NCBI GenBank assembly: GCA_017470325.1
Contig: JAFUES010000053.1
Span: 1 to 19,732, forward strand
Direction of reading: 5' to 3'
DNA from: Oscillospiraceae bacterium
Lineage (GTDB): Bacteria > Bacillota_A > Clostridia > Oscillospirales > Oscillospiraceae
Length of the DNA stretch: 19,732 nt
Shown: positions 12,906 through 19,732 of the stretch, piece after piece
How positions within the stretch are numbered: the first letter of the stretch is position 1
Layout of the letters: each line of letters starts with the position of its first letter
The notes under the pieces: generated by a model
Databases searched by the model: none
The model's input: only the letters and a program-made list of their open reading frames with translations
Told to the model about the DNA's origin: nothing
Made by a program: the position numbers and the translations under genes

Positions 12906-15232
12906 GGCCGTTCCTCCACCCGCACCGTGACCACGGTCATGTCATCGGTGACGCCGTAGAGCTGCTCCGCCTCCTTGAGTACCGCCCGGGCCAGGGCCTT
13001 CATGTCCTCATACTCGGTTTCCAGCATGGCTTTAAGCCAGCCGTCGTCGGCGTCGGCGATCACGCCGTCGGTGGCGATCACCGCCAGGGAGCCGGGGCGC
13101 AGCCGCATGCGCACGATATCCGGCGCGATCCCCTCCCCGGCGGACAGGCCTGCCGCCAGAGTCTCGCCCTTGATGCGGCGGATGCTCTTGCCGTTTTTTA
13201 CATAGGAGGGGGCGGCGCCGTATTTGTAAAAGCAGGTCTCCCCGCTGAACAGGTCCACACACATCAGATCCACCGTGGCAAAGCCCCAGCTGCCGCCGCC
13301 CCGCAGCAGCATCACGGAGTTGAGGATCTTCATGGCCACGGCCGGGTCTACTCCGGAGCGGAGGAACTTTTCCAGGATGGAGATCACCTGGGCGCTGTCC
13401 TTGGCGGCCTCGTCGCCGCAGCCCATCCCGTCGGAGAGCAGGACGCAGAGCACCCCCGCGTCGGTCTTGAAATAGCTGCCCTTGTCACCGCTGACGGTCT
13501 CGCCCCGCTTCTTCAGGGAGGCGATGCCCACGGAGACCGCCAGGGGCTCCGCCTCCAAAAGGGTCAGGCGGGAGCTGCCCTCCCGCAGCTCCTCCGGCTG
13601 GCACAGCCGCACACCCGCCACGGCGGATAGCTTTTCCAGATAGTCTGGTTCTTTGGTCAGGGGCGTGAGGCGTCCGCTCTCAATGACGGCGTGGAGCCGG
13701 CCGCCGCCGTCTCGGTAGACCGCCGCCTCCGCGTCGATATCCAGAGAGCGCAGATAACGGATCAGGCGGCGCTCCACCATGGGGTCGGCGCCGTTGATGC
13801 TGCCCAGCTCGTCGGCGACTGTACCCAGGACCTGAGAGATGTCCGTGTACTGGGCCCAGGCCACGTTCCGGTTTTCCGACAGGCGGCTGCGCAGCTGCCG
13901 CCGGTAGTTGAGACCTCGCAGCTCGCCGTTGACCGCTGTCACGAAGGCGGGCAGGCCGATGCACTTTTCCCGGAAGTAGCCGGGCAGGTCCTCGGCGGTC
14001 AGGGTGCCGTTGGCGATCATGGCGTGGGTGGCGTCGTTCATGGCGGAGAGCGTGTCCATGTATTCAGCGTTCCAGCAGAGGTTCTTGTTCCGGCAGCGGA
14101 CACAGACCTCGTCGGCCGCCCGATCAAAGATCCGGGCCACGTTCTCGTCGTTGTAGGGCTCCTCTACGTTGCGCCGGACGATCTCGAACAGTTCGCCGTA
14201 GGCCTCGCTGAGATTCTTGACCCGGCGAGCTACGAAGCGCCGCAGGCTGGATTCCCCGCTGCCTCGCTCCATGCCCTGGAGGATCACGCCGATCTGATTC
14301 AGCCAGGAGGAGGGGAGGACCATAAACAGCACCGAGGCGCAGAAGGTCTCGAACAGGGCGCTGATGTAGATCTCCGCATTCCAGGCGCAGACCACGGCCA
14401 GGGCACCCGCCAGGATGAAGGACAGCACGAACAGCAGCCGTCCGTGCTTGCCGAATACCCCGGAGAGCAGCCCGGAGAAGGAATAGGCCATGGCGTAGAA
14501 AGGCGCGCCCACGTGGCTGATATCCATGGCCAGGCCCAGCACCGTCCCTACGGCGGCGCCGGTGAGCATGCCTCCCTTCATGGCGGAGGTCATCACCAGC
14601 AGCAGCGCCAGAAAGCGCCCGATGGATACGGTGTCGAAGATCACGATCCGGGAAAAAGCCATCAGGGCGCAGGCGGCCAGGATCATCACCGAGACGCTGT
14701 GCCGCAGCTCGGCGGTCTCGGTGCTCCGCGGCTCGTCCGCCAGCGCCGCGCGGAAGAAGTAGGCGCCGCCAAAGGCCAGCACGGACTCCAGAAACAGACC
14801 GGCCGCCAGGGGCGCGCCGTCTGCCGGCAGGTAGAAGCTGCCCAGAAGCCCGGTCATCAGCATGATGAGCCCGGCGGCGGTGGGCATGAAATACTCCGCC
14901 CTGGAAAAGCGAAGCTCGTGGAACACGAAGGATACCGTATAGGCCAGCACCGCCGCGGCGATGTAGCGGATGCCCCATTCCAGACCACCGCCCAGCAGGT
15001 AGCCCAGGGAGGCGCCCAGCAGCGCCGAGACCCCGGCAAGACCCGATCCGGCGCTGGCCACCATCGCCACGCCGAAGGGCGCCTTGTCCGTGAGGACCCG
15101 TGCGCTGGACATGATGAACCCTAGCGCGAGAAAAATGCCGCAGCGTGCAGCCGTCAGAAACCGTCTGGCAAATTGCCCGCTCTCCGCCGCGGAGCGGATC
15201 GCGGCCAGTCGTTTTTGCCCTCCAATTGCCAT
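12902..15232 (-). CDS. spoIIE: Stage II sporulation protein E, membrane PP2C-type phosphatase
   Basis: The 776-residue protein has the SpoIIE layout: about ten membrane helices (residues 28-320), a central regulatory region with a Cys cluster (C377, C380, C386), and a C-terminal PP2C phosphatase. Manganese-site motifs are SDGMGCG (600-606), TDG (721-723) and TDDMT (762-766). In Bacillus, SpoIIE sits at the polar septum and dephosphorylates SpoIIAA-P to release sigma-F in the forespore. I start it at 15232 (MAIGGQKRL, GGAGG 8 nt upstream); an open frame extends to 15517 but is poor in family-like sequence and crosses the promoter. B. subtilis SpoIIE has 827 residues. Its presence marks an endospore-forming lineage. 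It is co-transcribed with the small membrane protein downstream. Confidence 0.95.
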   Translation of the reverse strand: MAIGGQKRLAAIRSAAESGQFARRFLTAARCGIFLALGFIMSSARVLTDKAPFGVAMVASAGSGLAGVSALLGASLGYLLGGGLEWGIRYIAAAVLAYTVSFVFHELRFSRAEYFMPTAAGLIMLMTGLLGSFYLPADGAPLAAGLFLESVLAFGGAYFFRAALADEPRSTETAELRHSVSVMILAACALMAFSRIVIFDTVSIGRFLALLLVMTSAMKGGMLTGAAVGTVLGLAMDISHVGAPFYAMAYSFSGLLSGVFGKHGRLLFVLSFILAGALAVVCAWNAEIYISALFETFCASVLFMVLPSSWLNQIGVILQGMERGSGESSLRRFVARRVKNLSEAYGELFEIVRRNVEEPYNDENVARIFDRAADEVCVRCRNKNLCWNAEYMDTLSAMNDATHAMIANGTLTAEDLPGYFREKCIGLPAFVTAVNGELRGLNYRRQLRSRLSENRNVAWAQYTDISQVLGTVADELGSINGADPMVERRLIRYLRSLDIDAEAAVYRDGGGRLHAVIESGRLTPLTKEPDYLEKLSAVAGVRLCQPEELREGSSRLTLLEAEPLAVSVGIASLKKRGETVSGDKGSYFKTDAGVLCVLLSDGMGCGDEAAKDSAQVISILEKFLRSGVDPAVAMKILNSVMLLRGGGSWGFATVDLMCVDLFSGETCFYKYGAAPSYVKNGKSIRRIKGETLAAGLSAGEGIAPDIVRMRLRPGSLAVIATDGVIADADDGWLKAMLETEYEDMKALARAVLKEAEQLYGVTDDMTVVTVRVEERP

Positions 15233-15271
15233 GTGCGCAGCCTCCGAAGAAAGTTTACATAAGATAAGATT

Positions 15272-15305
15272 ATTATAATTATGTAATTCCCAGAAGACTG
15301 TCGCT
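15272..15305 (-). promoter_or_regulatory. Candidate Spo0A-controlled spoIIE promoter with 21-bp spacer
   Basis: On the minus strand, a perfect TATAAT (15277-15272) is preceded after 21 nt by GCGACA (15304-15299, four of six -35 bases). Plus-strand TGTCGCT (15299-15305) matches five of seven bases of the Spo0A box TGTCGAA and overlaps that -35. The B. subtilis spoIIE promoter is known for a 21-bp spacer and Spo0A binding near -35. The start codon lies about 40 nt downstream of the -10. Confidence 0.5.
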
Positions 15306-15533
15306 TGGCGCTGTAAATTCCATGGTTTTTGCAGGGAGAAGACAGGAAAAAACAGAGGTGTTCTCGGTTGGGCGCTTTGCCGCACTGCTGTAAAAAACAG
15401 GGAGCCAGTAGACATAATCCGATTTTTTGGACGGCCAGGAATCTGCTGTCTAAACAAGGTTTTTCCGTGGGACAAAGAAATTTTAGCATTTTGCACCAAA
15501 AAGGACTGGATGTACAATTTTTTAGTGTTTATC

Positions 15534-15562
15534 TTGCATATTTTATTCGCTTATGTTAAAAT
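15534..15562 (+). promoter_or_regulatory. Probable promoter of the CooC-dehydratase operon
   Basis: TTGCAT (15534-15539) and TAAAAT (15557-15562, five of six) are 17 nt apart, with the start codon at 15616. The A/T-rich surroundings support a promoter. The -35 is weak, so an activator could be involved. Confidence 0.5.
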
Positions 15563-15615
15563 GACAACGATAGTTTATCATGCATTTTTTGCGCATTTCA
15601 TTAGGGGGGAAGCTC

Positions 15616-16380
15616 ATGGAGAATAAGGCCAAGATCATCACCGTCGCCGGCAAAGGCGGTGTGGGCAAGACGTCGATCTGCGCATCCATCGTCAGGCTTC
15701 TTGTGGAAGAATTTCCGGACAAGAAGATTCTGGCAATCGACGCCGACCCTGCCGTGGGGTTGTCTGTGGCTCTTGGCGTGGATGTGAAACTGACGCTGGA
15801 CGATATTCGTACAAGCATCGTCGACAGTGTGGAAAATGGCGAGACCCGGGAGGCCTTGGAGCTTCTCAGTGAGGCGCGCTTCAAGATTTTTGACGCGCTG
15901 GTGGAGATGCCCGGCTTCGCGTTTCTGGCCATCGGCAGACCGGAGGCCTCCGGCTGCTACTGCAAGGTCAATTCCTATCTGAAAGAAGTGATCGGCATTC
16001 TGGCCAACAGCTTCGATTACGTGGTGATCGACGGCGAGGCCGGGATCGAGCAGATCCAGCGGCGCGTGATGGAAAAGGTCACGCACCTGCTGCTCATCAC
16101 CGATCAGAGCAAGAAGGGCGGACAGGTGATCGGCACTATCAAGAATGTGGCCGACGAGCTGATCGCCTACGACCGGATCGGCGCCATCATCAACCGGGTG
16201 ACCAATCCGGAGCTTGTGGACCTGATGCAGGTCCCCGGTGTGGAGATCCTCACCGCCATCCCCGCGGACAGTACCTTTGCCGCCAATGAGATCCGCGGCA
16301 AGAGCGTCCTGGAGCTGTCTGCGGATTCCGCAATGCTCAAAGGAGTGCGCCAGGCGCTCCAGAAAATAGAAATACTTTGA
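15616..16380 (+). CDS. CooC-like P-loop ATPase with CxC metal motif
   Basis: The 254-residue protein belongs to the SIMIBI/MinD class near CooC and AcsF, which load nickel into carbon monoxide dehydrogenase or acetyl-CoA synthase. It has the deviant Walker A GKGGVGKTS (12-20, with the signature Lys13), a switch region IDADPAVGLS (41-50), GCYC with Cys114 and Cys116 (the CxC that binds metal at the CooC dimer interface), and YVVIDGEAG (135-143) as Walker B. I start it at the ATG at 15616 with AGGGGGGA at 15603-15610; the open frame reaches back to 15580 without an RBS. No carbon monoxide dehydrogenase lies in the window; the 18-nt gap to the dehydratase subunit instead suggests service to that complex. 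Its metal and client are unknown. Confidence 0.88.
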   Translation: MENKAKIITVAGKGGVGKTSICASIVRLLVEEFPDKKILAIDADPAVGLSVALGVDVKLTLDDIRTSIVDSVENGETREALELLSEARFKIFDALVEMPGFAFLAIGRPEASGCYCKVNSYLKEVIGILANSFDYVVIDGEAGIEQIQRRVMEKVTHLLLITDQSKKGGQVIGTIKNVADELIAYDRIGAIINRVTNPELVDLMQVPGVEILTAIPADSTFAANEIRGKSVLELSADSAMLKGVRQALQKIEIL

Positions 16381-16398
16381 AAAGAAGAGGTGTAACAT

Positions 16399-17595
16399 TT
16401 GAAAGATCTTAAGCATCTGATCTACTTTGAAAACCTGCTTGAGAACGCCGACAACGAGCTGATCGAAAAGGAGAAGAAGGCAGGCGGTATTTGCCTGGGC
16501 TATACCTGCTTCCACATCCCTGAGGTCCTGCTCAATGTGGACAACTGCTTCTCGACCAGGCTTCGCGCACCCAACACCGGCTCCATCGACATCGCCACCT
16601 ACTACATGTCCAACTACACCTGCGAGTACGCCCGTGCTCTGCTGGAGCGCGCCATTGAAGGCGGCTATCAGTATCTGGACGCCCTCATTGGTGTGGACGC
16701 ATGTTCTATGATGAACCGGTCCATGGAGCACTTTGAGATCCTGGAAGTCAACAAGAATCCCCACTTCTTCGTGACCCACTGCGACATGCCCTTCAAGATC
16801 ACCGACTACACCATCGCCGGCTATGTCAGACAGATGCGTGTCCACGTGCTGGATCGGCTGACCAAGGAATTCGGCGTGGATACCTCCGACGCCGCTATCC
16901 GCAAGGCCGTGGAGGAGCACAACGAGGTCTGCAAGATCATTTCCGAGATCAGCAAGATGCGCAAGCGCAAGAATCCCATCATCACCGGTTATGAGTTCCA
17001 TGTGCTGAACCTGGTGACCTATGTATGTCCCAAGGCCCAGATCCTGCCTTACCTGCGGGAGACCCTGGAGGAGCTGAAGACCCGCCGGCCCGACCGCAAG
17101 AACCCCTACCGTGCCCGCGTGGCCGTCGTCGGCTCCGAGATCGACGATCCCAACCTGACCAAGCTCATCGAGGGCTCCGGCGCTCTGGTAGTGTCCGACC
17201 GCTACTGCTTCGGCTCCACGCCCGGCCGCGAGGTCATCGAGCTCAATGATGAGGAAGATGTGCTGACCCAGATCTGCCGTCACTACATGGAGGTTTCCGA
17301 GTGCGCCCGTTACATCTCCGATGAGAAGGTGCTGCAGCGCCGTGAGACTTCCGACCGCCTGGCCAAGGAGTTCGGCGCCGAGGGCATCATCTATGAGCAG
17401 ATGAAGTACTGCGACTACTGGGGCTTTGAGCGTGCCCTGGTCAGCCACATCATGCATGATGAGTACGGCTGGCCCGTCCTCTCCGTCGACCGTCTGTATA
17501 ACAACGGCAATTCCGGCCAGCTGCGTACCCGTGTGCAGGCCTTCGTGGAATCGCTGGAGATCAAGCGCATCCATAAAGAGGAGGGTAATCAATAA
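16399..17595 (+). CDS. 2-hydroxyacyl-CoA dehydratase / benzoyl-CoA reductase family subunit (398 aa)
   Basis: The 398-residue protein starts at a TTG with GAGGTG 5 nt upstream. Its N-terminal part follows the HgdB/BcrC/FldC family: GYTCFHIPEVLL (35-46, the G-x-x-C-x-x-x-P-E signature), SNYTCEYAR (71-79) and GVDACSMMNRSME (98-110). Cys37, Cys75 and Cys102 are the likely [4Fe-4S] ligands; Cys32, Cys50 and Cys128 are extra nearby. The C-terminal half holds RVAVVGSEIDDPN and the DRYCFGSTPG region of the second Rossmann-like domain. In the family, such a subunit pairs with a homolog and receives electrons from an ATP-driven activator to perform radical dehydration or ring reduction of CoA thioesters. 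Its stop overlaps the next start by one base (TAATG), so the subunits are translationally coupled. The substrate is unknown. Confidence 0.9.
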   Translation: MKDLKHLIYFENLLENADNELIEKEKKAGGICLGYTCFHIPEVLLNVDNCFSTRLRAPNTGSIDIATYYMSNYTCEYARALLERAIEGGYQYLDALIGVDACSMMNRSMEHFEILEVNKNPHFFVTHCDMPFKITDYTIAGYVRQMRVHVLDRLTKEFGVDTSDAAIRKAVEEHNEVCKIISEISKMRKRKNPIITGYEFHVLNLVTYVCPKAQILPYLRETLEELKTRRPDRKNPYRARVAVVGSEIDDPNLTKLIEGSGALVVSDRYCFGSTPGREVIELNDEEDVLTQICRHYMEVSECARYISDEKVLQRRETSDRLAKEFGAEGIIYEQMKYCDYWGFERALVSHIMHDEYGWPVLSVDRLYNNGNSGQLRTRVQAFVESLEIKRIHKEEGNQ

Positions 17596-19385
17596 TGGCG
17601 AAGATTCAATATCCCAATTCTAAATTCTGGAAAGCCAAAGACAATATCAACTGGAAAAAGCAGGGCGAGAACCTGAAAGAAGTGGTTGGCATCTTTGGCG
17701 AAATGCTGAAGGAGACCGATTGGCAGGCCTTCGGCCAGGGTGTTGTGGACGGCTGCAAAGCCGACGTGGAGCGCGTGAAGGGCGAGTACAAGGACTTCAT
17801 GGCGCTGGACAACGCCGAGAAGCTGGACCGCGTGCTCAACGGTGAGCGCAGCCTGGGCCGCCTGTACCGCAAGGGCGCCATGGCCACGGTCCGCCGTGAG
17901 TGGCGCGGCATCAAGGACACCGCTTATGACTTCTATGAGTGGGCGCGCATGTGGGGCATGCTGCTGGGCACCTTCTCCAAGGACCTGATCCCCGCCATGA
18001 ACAGTGCGCTGTGGTATCGCTGGATGATTTCCTATTTCTGCTGCCACGGCTTCATGGATAAGAACATCCTGGGTCTGCGCGGCTCCAACCTGCGCATGAG
18101 CCATGAGGTCACCTATCAGATCTTCCGCTACGTGGCGGAGAACCTGGTGTTCCTCTCCAAGGCCGACCGCAAGAACGGCAACAGCGACGAGCTCAACAAG
18201 ATGCTCTTCACCTTCGACGAGATGACCATGGGCCAGATTGCCTGCGGCTTCCCCGACCTGCTGAGCATTCCGCACCAGCTGCTGCCCATGTTCCTGGTCT
18301 CTGAGATCGACCAGCTGGTCTGCATCCCCTACATCGACGCGGTAGAGTCCTACGGCCTGCCCTCCGACACCTGCCCGGTGCCGTCTTCCGAGTGCGGCGC
18401 GCTGGTCATCGACGCCCTGCCCGATATGGGCTCTCTGTTCATCTCCAGCTCCATGCCCTGCGACGGCTCCACTATGGCCTCTTCCTACTTCTCCCGCCGC
18501 TTCCCCAATATCCCCGTGTTCCATCTCTGCTTCCCCGTCCGTTATCTGGATGACGAGAACACTGTGCAGATGGCCGCGGAGGACATCAAGGCCTGCATCA
18601 AGGCTATTGAGGATGCCACCGGCGCCAAGTGGAATTGGGACCACTACTTTGAGTGCATGAAGCGCTTCAACCAGGAGACGGATCTGGAGCTGCAGAAGTG
18701 GGAGATCAACAAGTCCGCCCGCCCGCAGTTCATCGGACCCAGCTATGAGCTGTTCCGCAAGTGGAACTACGAGATGGACGGCGGCAGCGATCCGCGTGTC
18801 CTGCCCTCCATGCAGAAGGTCAATAAGCTCCTCATGAAGGCTTATGAGAATGGCGAGACCGCATGGCCCGAGCGCAAGATGAGGTACCGCGGCATCGTGT
18901 GGTCCTGCCCGGCCCACTACTATGCCAACTTCTCCAACTGGCTGGCCAACTGCTGGGGCATCGACATCCTGGTGGAGATGGAGTCTCTGAACTTCACCAA
19001 GCACCTGGAGACCGAGGACAAGGAAGAAGCTCTGCGCGACCTGGCCCGTCTGTACGAGCGCATGGTCATGCGCCGTCACACCAACGGCGGTTACCAGAAC
19101 GTGGTCGACGAGTGCTGGCGTCAGGTGGAAGCCTGGAATGCGCCTCTGGTCATCATGTACCAGAACGTGGCCTGCAAGAACATGGCTACAGTCCAGGGCC
19201 TGCTGGACGAGCAGGGCCGTCAGCGCGGTTACGACCTGATCTGGGTCGAGCACGACCTGATGGATCCGCGTACCGTTTCCCGTCGCACCATGCGCGACAA
19301 GGTCAACGAGTACATGCGTACCGTCAAGCATGCCGAGCCTGGTGATCCGACCCTGGTCGAGTTCGAAGACGAAGTCTGCATGTGA
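17595..19385 (+). CDS. 2-hydroxyacyl-CoA dehydratase family subunit, long form (596 aa)
   Basis: The 596-residue partner starts at an ATG with GAGGAGGG upstream. It is clearly longer than typical family subunits (roughly 380-480 residues); an N-terminal region of about 200 residues, rich in Trp and charged helices (residues 1-130), precedes the family core. Cysteines in the core, C260 (SDTC), C267 (SSEC) and C289 (MPCDGS), are the likely cluster ligands; C149 and C150 (FCCHGF) and C217 add further possibilities. The C-terminal half has RGIVWSCPAHYYANFSNW and LVIMYQNVACKNM, matching the second Rossmann-like domain. Arginine is coded by CGC or CGT at 36 of 37 positions by my count, unlike neighbouring genes. 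It is followed by a hairpin and the activator gene. Confidence 0.88.
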   Translation: MAKIQYPNSKFWKAKDNINWKKQGENLKEVVGIFGEMLKETDWQAFGQGVVDGCKADVERVKGEYKDFMALDNAEKLDRVLNGERSLGRLYRKGAMATVRREWRGIKDTAYDFYEWARMWGMLLGTFSKDLIPAMNSALWYRWMISYFCCHGFMDKNILGLRGSNLRMSHEVTYQIFRYVAENLVFLSKADRKNGNSDELNKMLFTFDEMTMGQIACGFPDLLSIPHQLLPMFLVSEIDQLVCIPYIDAVESYGLPSDTCPVPSSECGALVIDALPDMGSLFISSSMPCDGSTMASSYFSRRFPNIPVFHLCFPVRYLDDENTVQMAAEDIKACIKAIEDATGAKWNWDHYFECMKRFNQETDLELQKWEINKSARPQFIGPSYELFRKWNYEMDGGSDPRVLPSMQKVNKLLMKAYENGETAWPERKMRYRGIVWSCPAHYYANFSNWLANCWGIDILVEMESLNFTKHLETEDKEEALRDLARLYERMVMRRHTNGGYQNVVDECWRQVEAWNAPLVIMYQNVACKNMATVQGLLDEQGRQRGYDLIWVEHDLMDPRTVSRRTMRDKVNEYMRTVKHAEPGDPTLVEFEDEVCM

Positions 19386-19386
19386 T

Positions 19387-19418
19387 GCATTGAGAGGGCC
19401 CGCCTCTCAATGCGGGCC
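19387..19418 (+). promoter_or_regulatory. Two mutually exclusive hairpins before the activator gene
   Basis: GCATTGAGAGG (19387-19397) pairs perfectly with 19403-19413 over 11 bp around a 5-nt loop. Alternatively GGCCCGC (19397-19403) pairs with 19412-19418 over 7 bp. Only one can form at a time. There is no T-run directly after either, so these look more like an mRNA-processing, stability or partial-termination element than a full terminator. The region to 19465 is A/T-rich and ends in the activator RBS. Confidence 0.6.
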
Positions 19419-19465
19419 TCTGATCTTATTCAAAAAAATATAATAAATTAGAGGAGAAATTATAA

Positions 19466-19732
19466 ATGAAGTATTTCGGCGGATGCGACGTAGGTTCCAC
19501 CTACACGAAAGCAGTCATTCTGGATGAAACCGGCAAGATCGTGGCTGACACCACCATCATGAGCAAGATCAACTCCGAGGAGAGCGCCATCGCGGCTATG
19601 GCCGTCGTGTGTTCCAAGGCGGGCCTGAAGGACTCCAAGGAGCTGGCGTACCTGATCGGCACGGGCTACGGCCGCAACAAGGTCCCCTTTGCTGACGAGA
19701 ACATTTCCGAGATCAGCTGCCACGCCATGGGC
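19466..19732 (+). CDS. ASKHA-type activator ATPase of 2-hydroxyacyl-CoA dehydratase (partial, cut by window end)
   Basis: The first 89 codons start at an ATG with GAGGAG 9 nt upstream. DVGSTYTKAVILDETG (8-23) is the phosphate-1 motif of the acetate kinase/Hsp70/actin fold as seen in HgdC, FldI, HadI and BcrA/D. TGYGRNKVPFAD (from 66) and EISCHA (82-87) are further conserved family segments. In the family this protein is a homodimer that holds one [4Fe-4S] cluster between its subunits, and ATP binding and hydrolysis fire its electron into the dehydratase. The cluster cysteines normally lie further on, outside the window. The position right after the two subunits shows that this is their own activator. 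Confidence 0.92.
   Translation, partial: MKYFGGCDVGSTYTKAVILDETGKIVADTTIMSKINSEESAIAAMAVVCSKAGLKDSKELAYLIGTGYGRNKVPFADENISEISCHAMG

Larger units (their letters stand above)
15233..15615. other. Intergenic region between spoIIE and the CooC-like gene
   Basis: This 383-nt gap holds the spoIIE promoter at its left end and the promoter and RBS of the CooC-like gene at its right end. In the middle (about 15310-15530) I see no convincing gene, RNA structure or repeat. A 76-codon open frame there lacks an RBS. It is visibly more A/T-rich than the flanking genes towards 15470-15600. Confidence 0.6.

Noticed and set aside
13691..15124. A 477-codon plus-strand frame inside spoIIE
   Set aside because: SpoIIE on the minus strand has all its PP2C motifs and membrane helices; the plus-strand translation is Gly/His/Gln-rich shadow sequence.
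15233..15517. N-terminal extension of the SpoIIE frame by 95 residues
   Set aside because: The ATG at 15232 has a GGAGG site at ideal spacing and begins family-like sequence; the extension crosses the predicted promoter and has no RBS.
15329..15559. A 76-codon plus-strand frame in the spoIIE-CooC gap
   Set aside because: It has no ATG or RBS, is Cys/Arg/Phe-rich without pattern, and overlaps the CooC-like gene's promoter.
15601..17592. A 663-codon open frame on the minus strand opposite the CooC-like gene and the 398-residue subunit
   Set aside because: It mirrors genes with clear family motifs, RBSs and overlaps; long antisense frames are expected in GC-rich, codon-biased DNA. Its translation is low-complexity and resembles no family.
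17589..19331. A 580-codon open frame on the minus strand opposite the 596-residue subunit
   Set aside because: Same cause: strong third-position C/G bias on the plus strand removes stops on the opposite strand. The His/Val/Leu/Asp-rich translation is not protein-like.

Overview
The window looks like a chromosomal segment of an anaerobic, GC-rich member of the Clostridia (Firmicutes), most likely an Oscillospiraceae-type gut bacterium. This is inferred from the yceD-rpmF and DUF512-der-plsY gene orders, a full-length SpoIIE (endospore lineage), a zinc-finger L32 protein, consensus sigma-A promoters with strong AGGAGG ribosome binding sites, and a 2-hydroxyacyl-CoA dehydratase-type operon. No tRNA, rRNA, CRISPR array or complete mobile element was seen.

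Layout. (1) 1-1139, minus strand: the first codons of a probable transposase, a terminator hairpin, and an RluA-family pseudouridine synthase. (2) 1206-5441, plus strand: housekeeping block with the DUF177/YceD protein, rpmF, a DUF512 radical-SAM-like protein, the ribosome-assembly GTPase Der, and a PlsY-like membrane protein whose signature motifs are badly degraded. The rluA-like and yceD genes diverge from two promoters whose -35 boxes overlap. (3) 5510-6754: an RraA/HMG-aldolase-like gene converging on a small PNPOx-fold flavoprotein across a 16-bp terminator. (4) 6824-10508: a manganese exporter (mntP), two tandem VanY-type D,D-carboxypeptidases, a lipoprotein gene, then a 151-bp near-copy of the 3' end of the second carboxypeptidase. 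(5) 10555-12570: a secreted protein with about ten 29-30-residue repeats, bracketed by inverted copies of one terminator hairpin. (6) 12570-15304, minus strand: spoIIE and a translationally coupled small membrane protein; the spoIIE upstream region resembles a Spo0A-type promoter with a 21-bp spacer.

(7) 15534-19732, plus strand: the most interesting block. A CooC-like P-loop ATPase with a CxC metal-binding motif is followed by two 2-hydroxyacyl-CoA dehydratase/benzoyl-CoA reductase family subunits (398 and an unusually long 596 residues) and, after a hairpin, by the start of the matching ASKHA-type activator ATPase, cut by the window end. By family knowledge, the activator would use ATP to push a low-potential electron into the Fe-S clusters of the two-subunit component. 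The CooC-like protein suggests an additional metal-insertion or second ATPase step, which the characterised dehydratases (HgdABC, FldBCI, HadBCI, LcdABC) are not known to need. Almost exclusive CGC/CGT arginine codons in the large subunit suggest high expression. The substrate cannot be read from this window.
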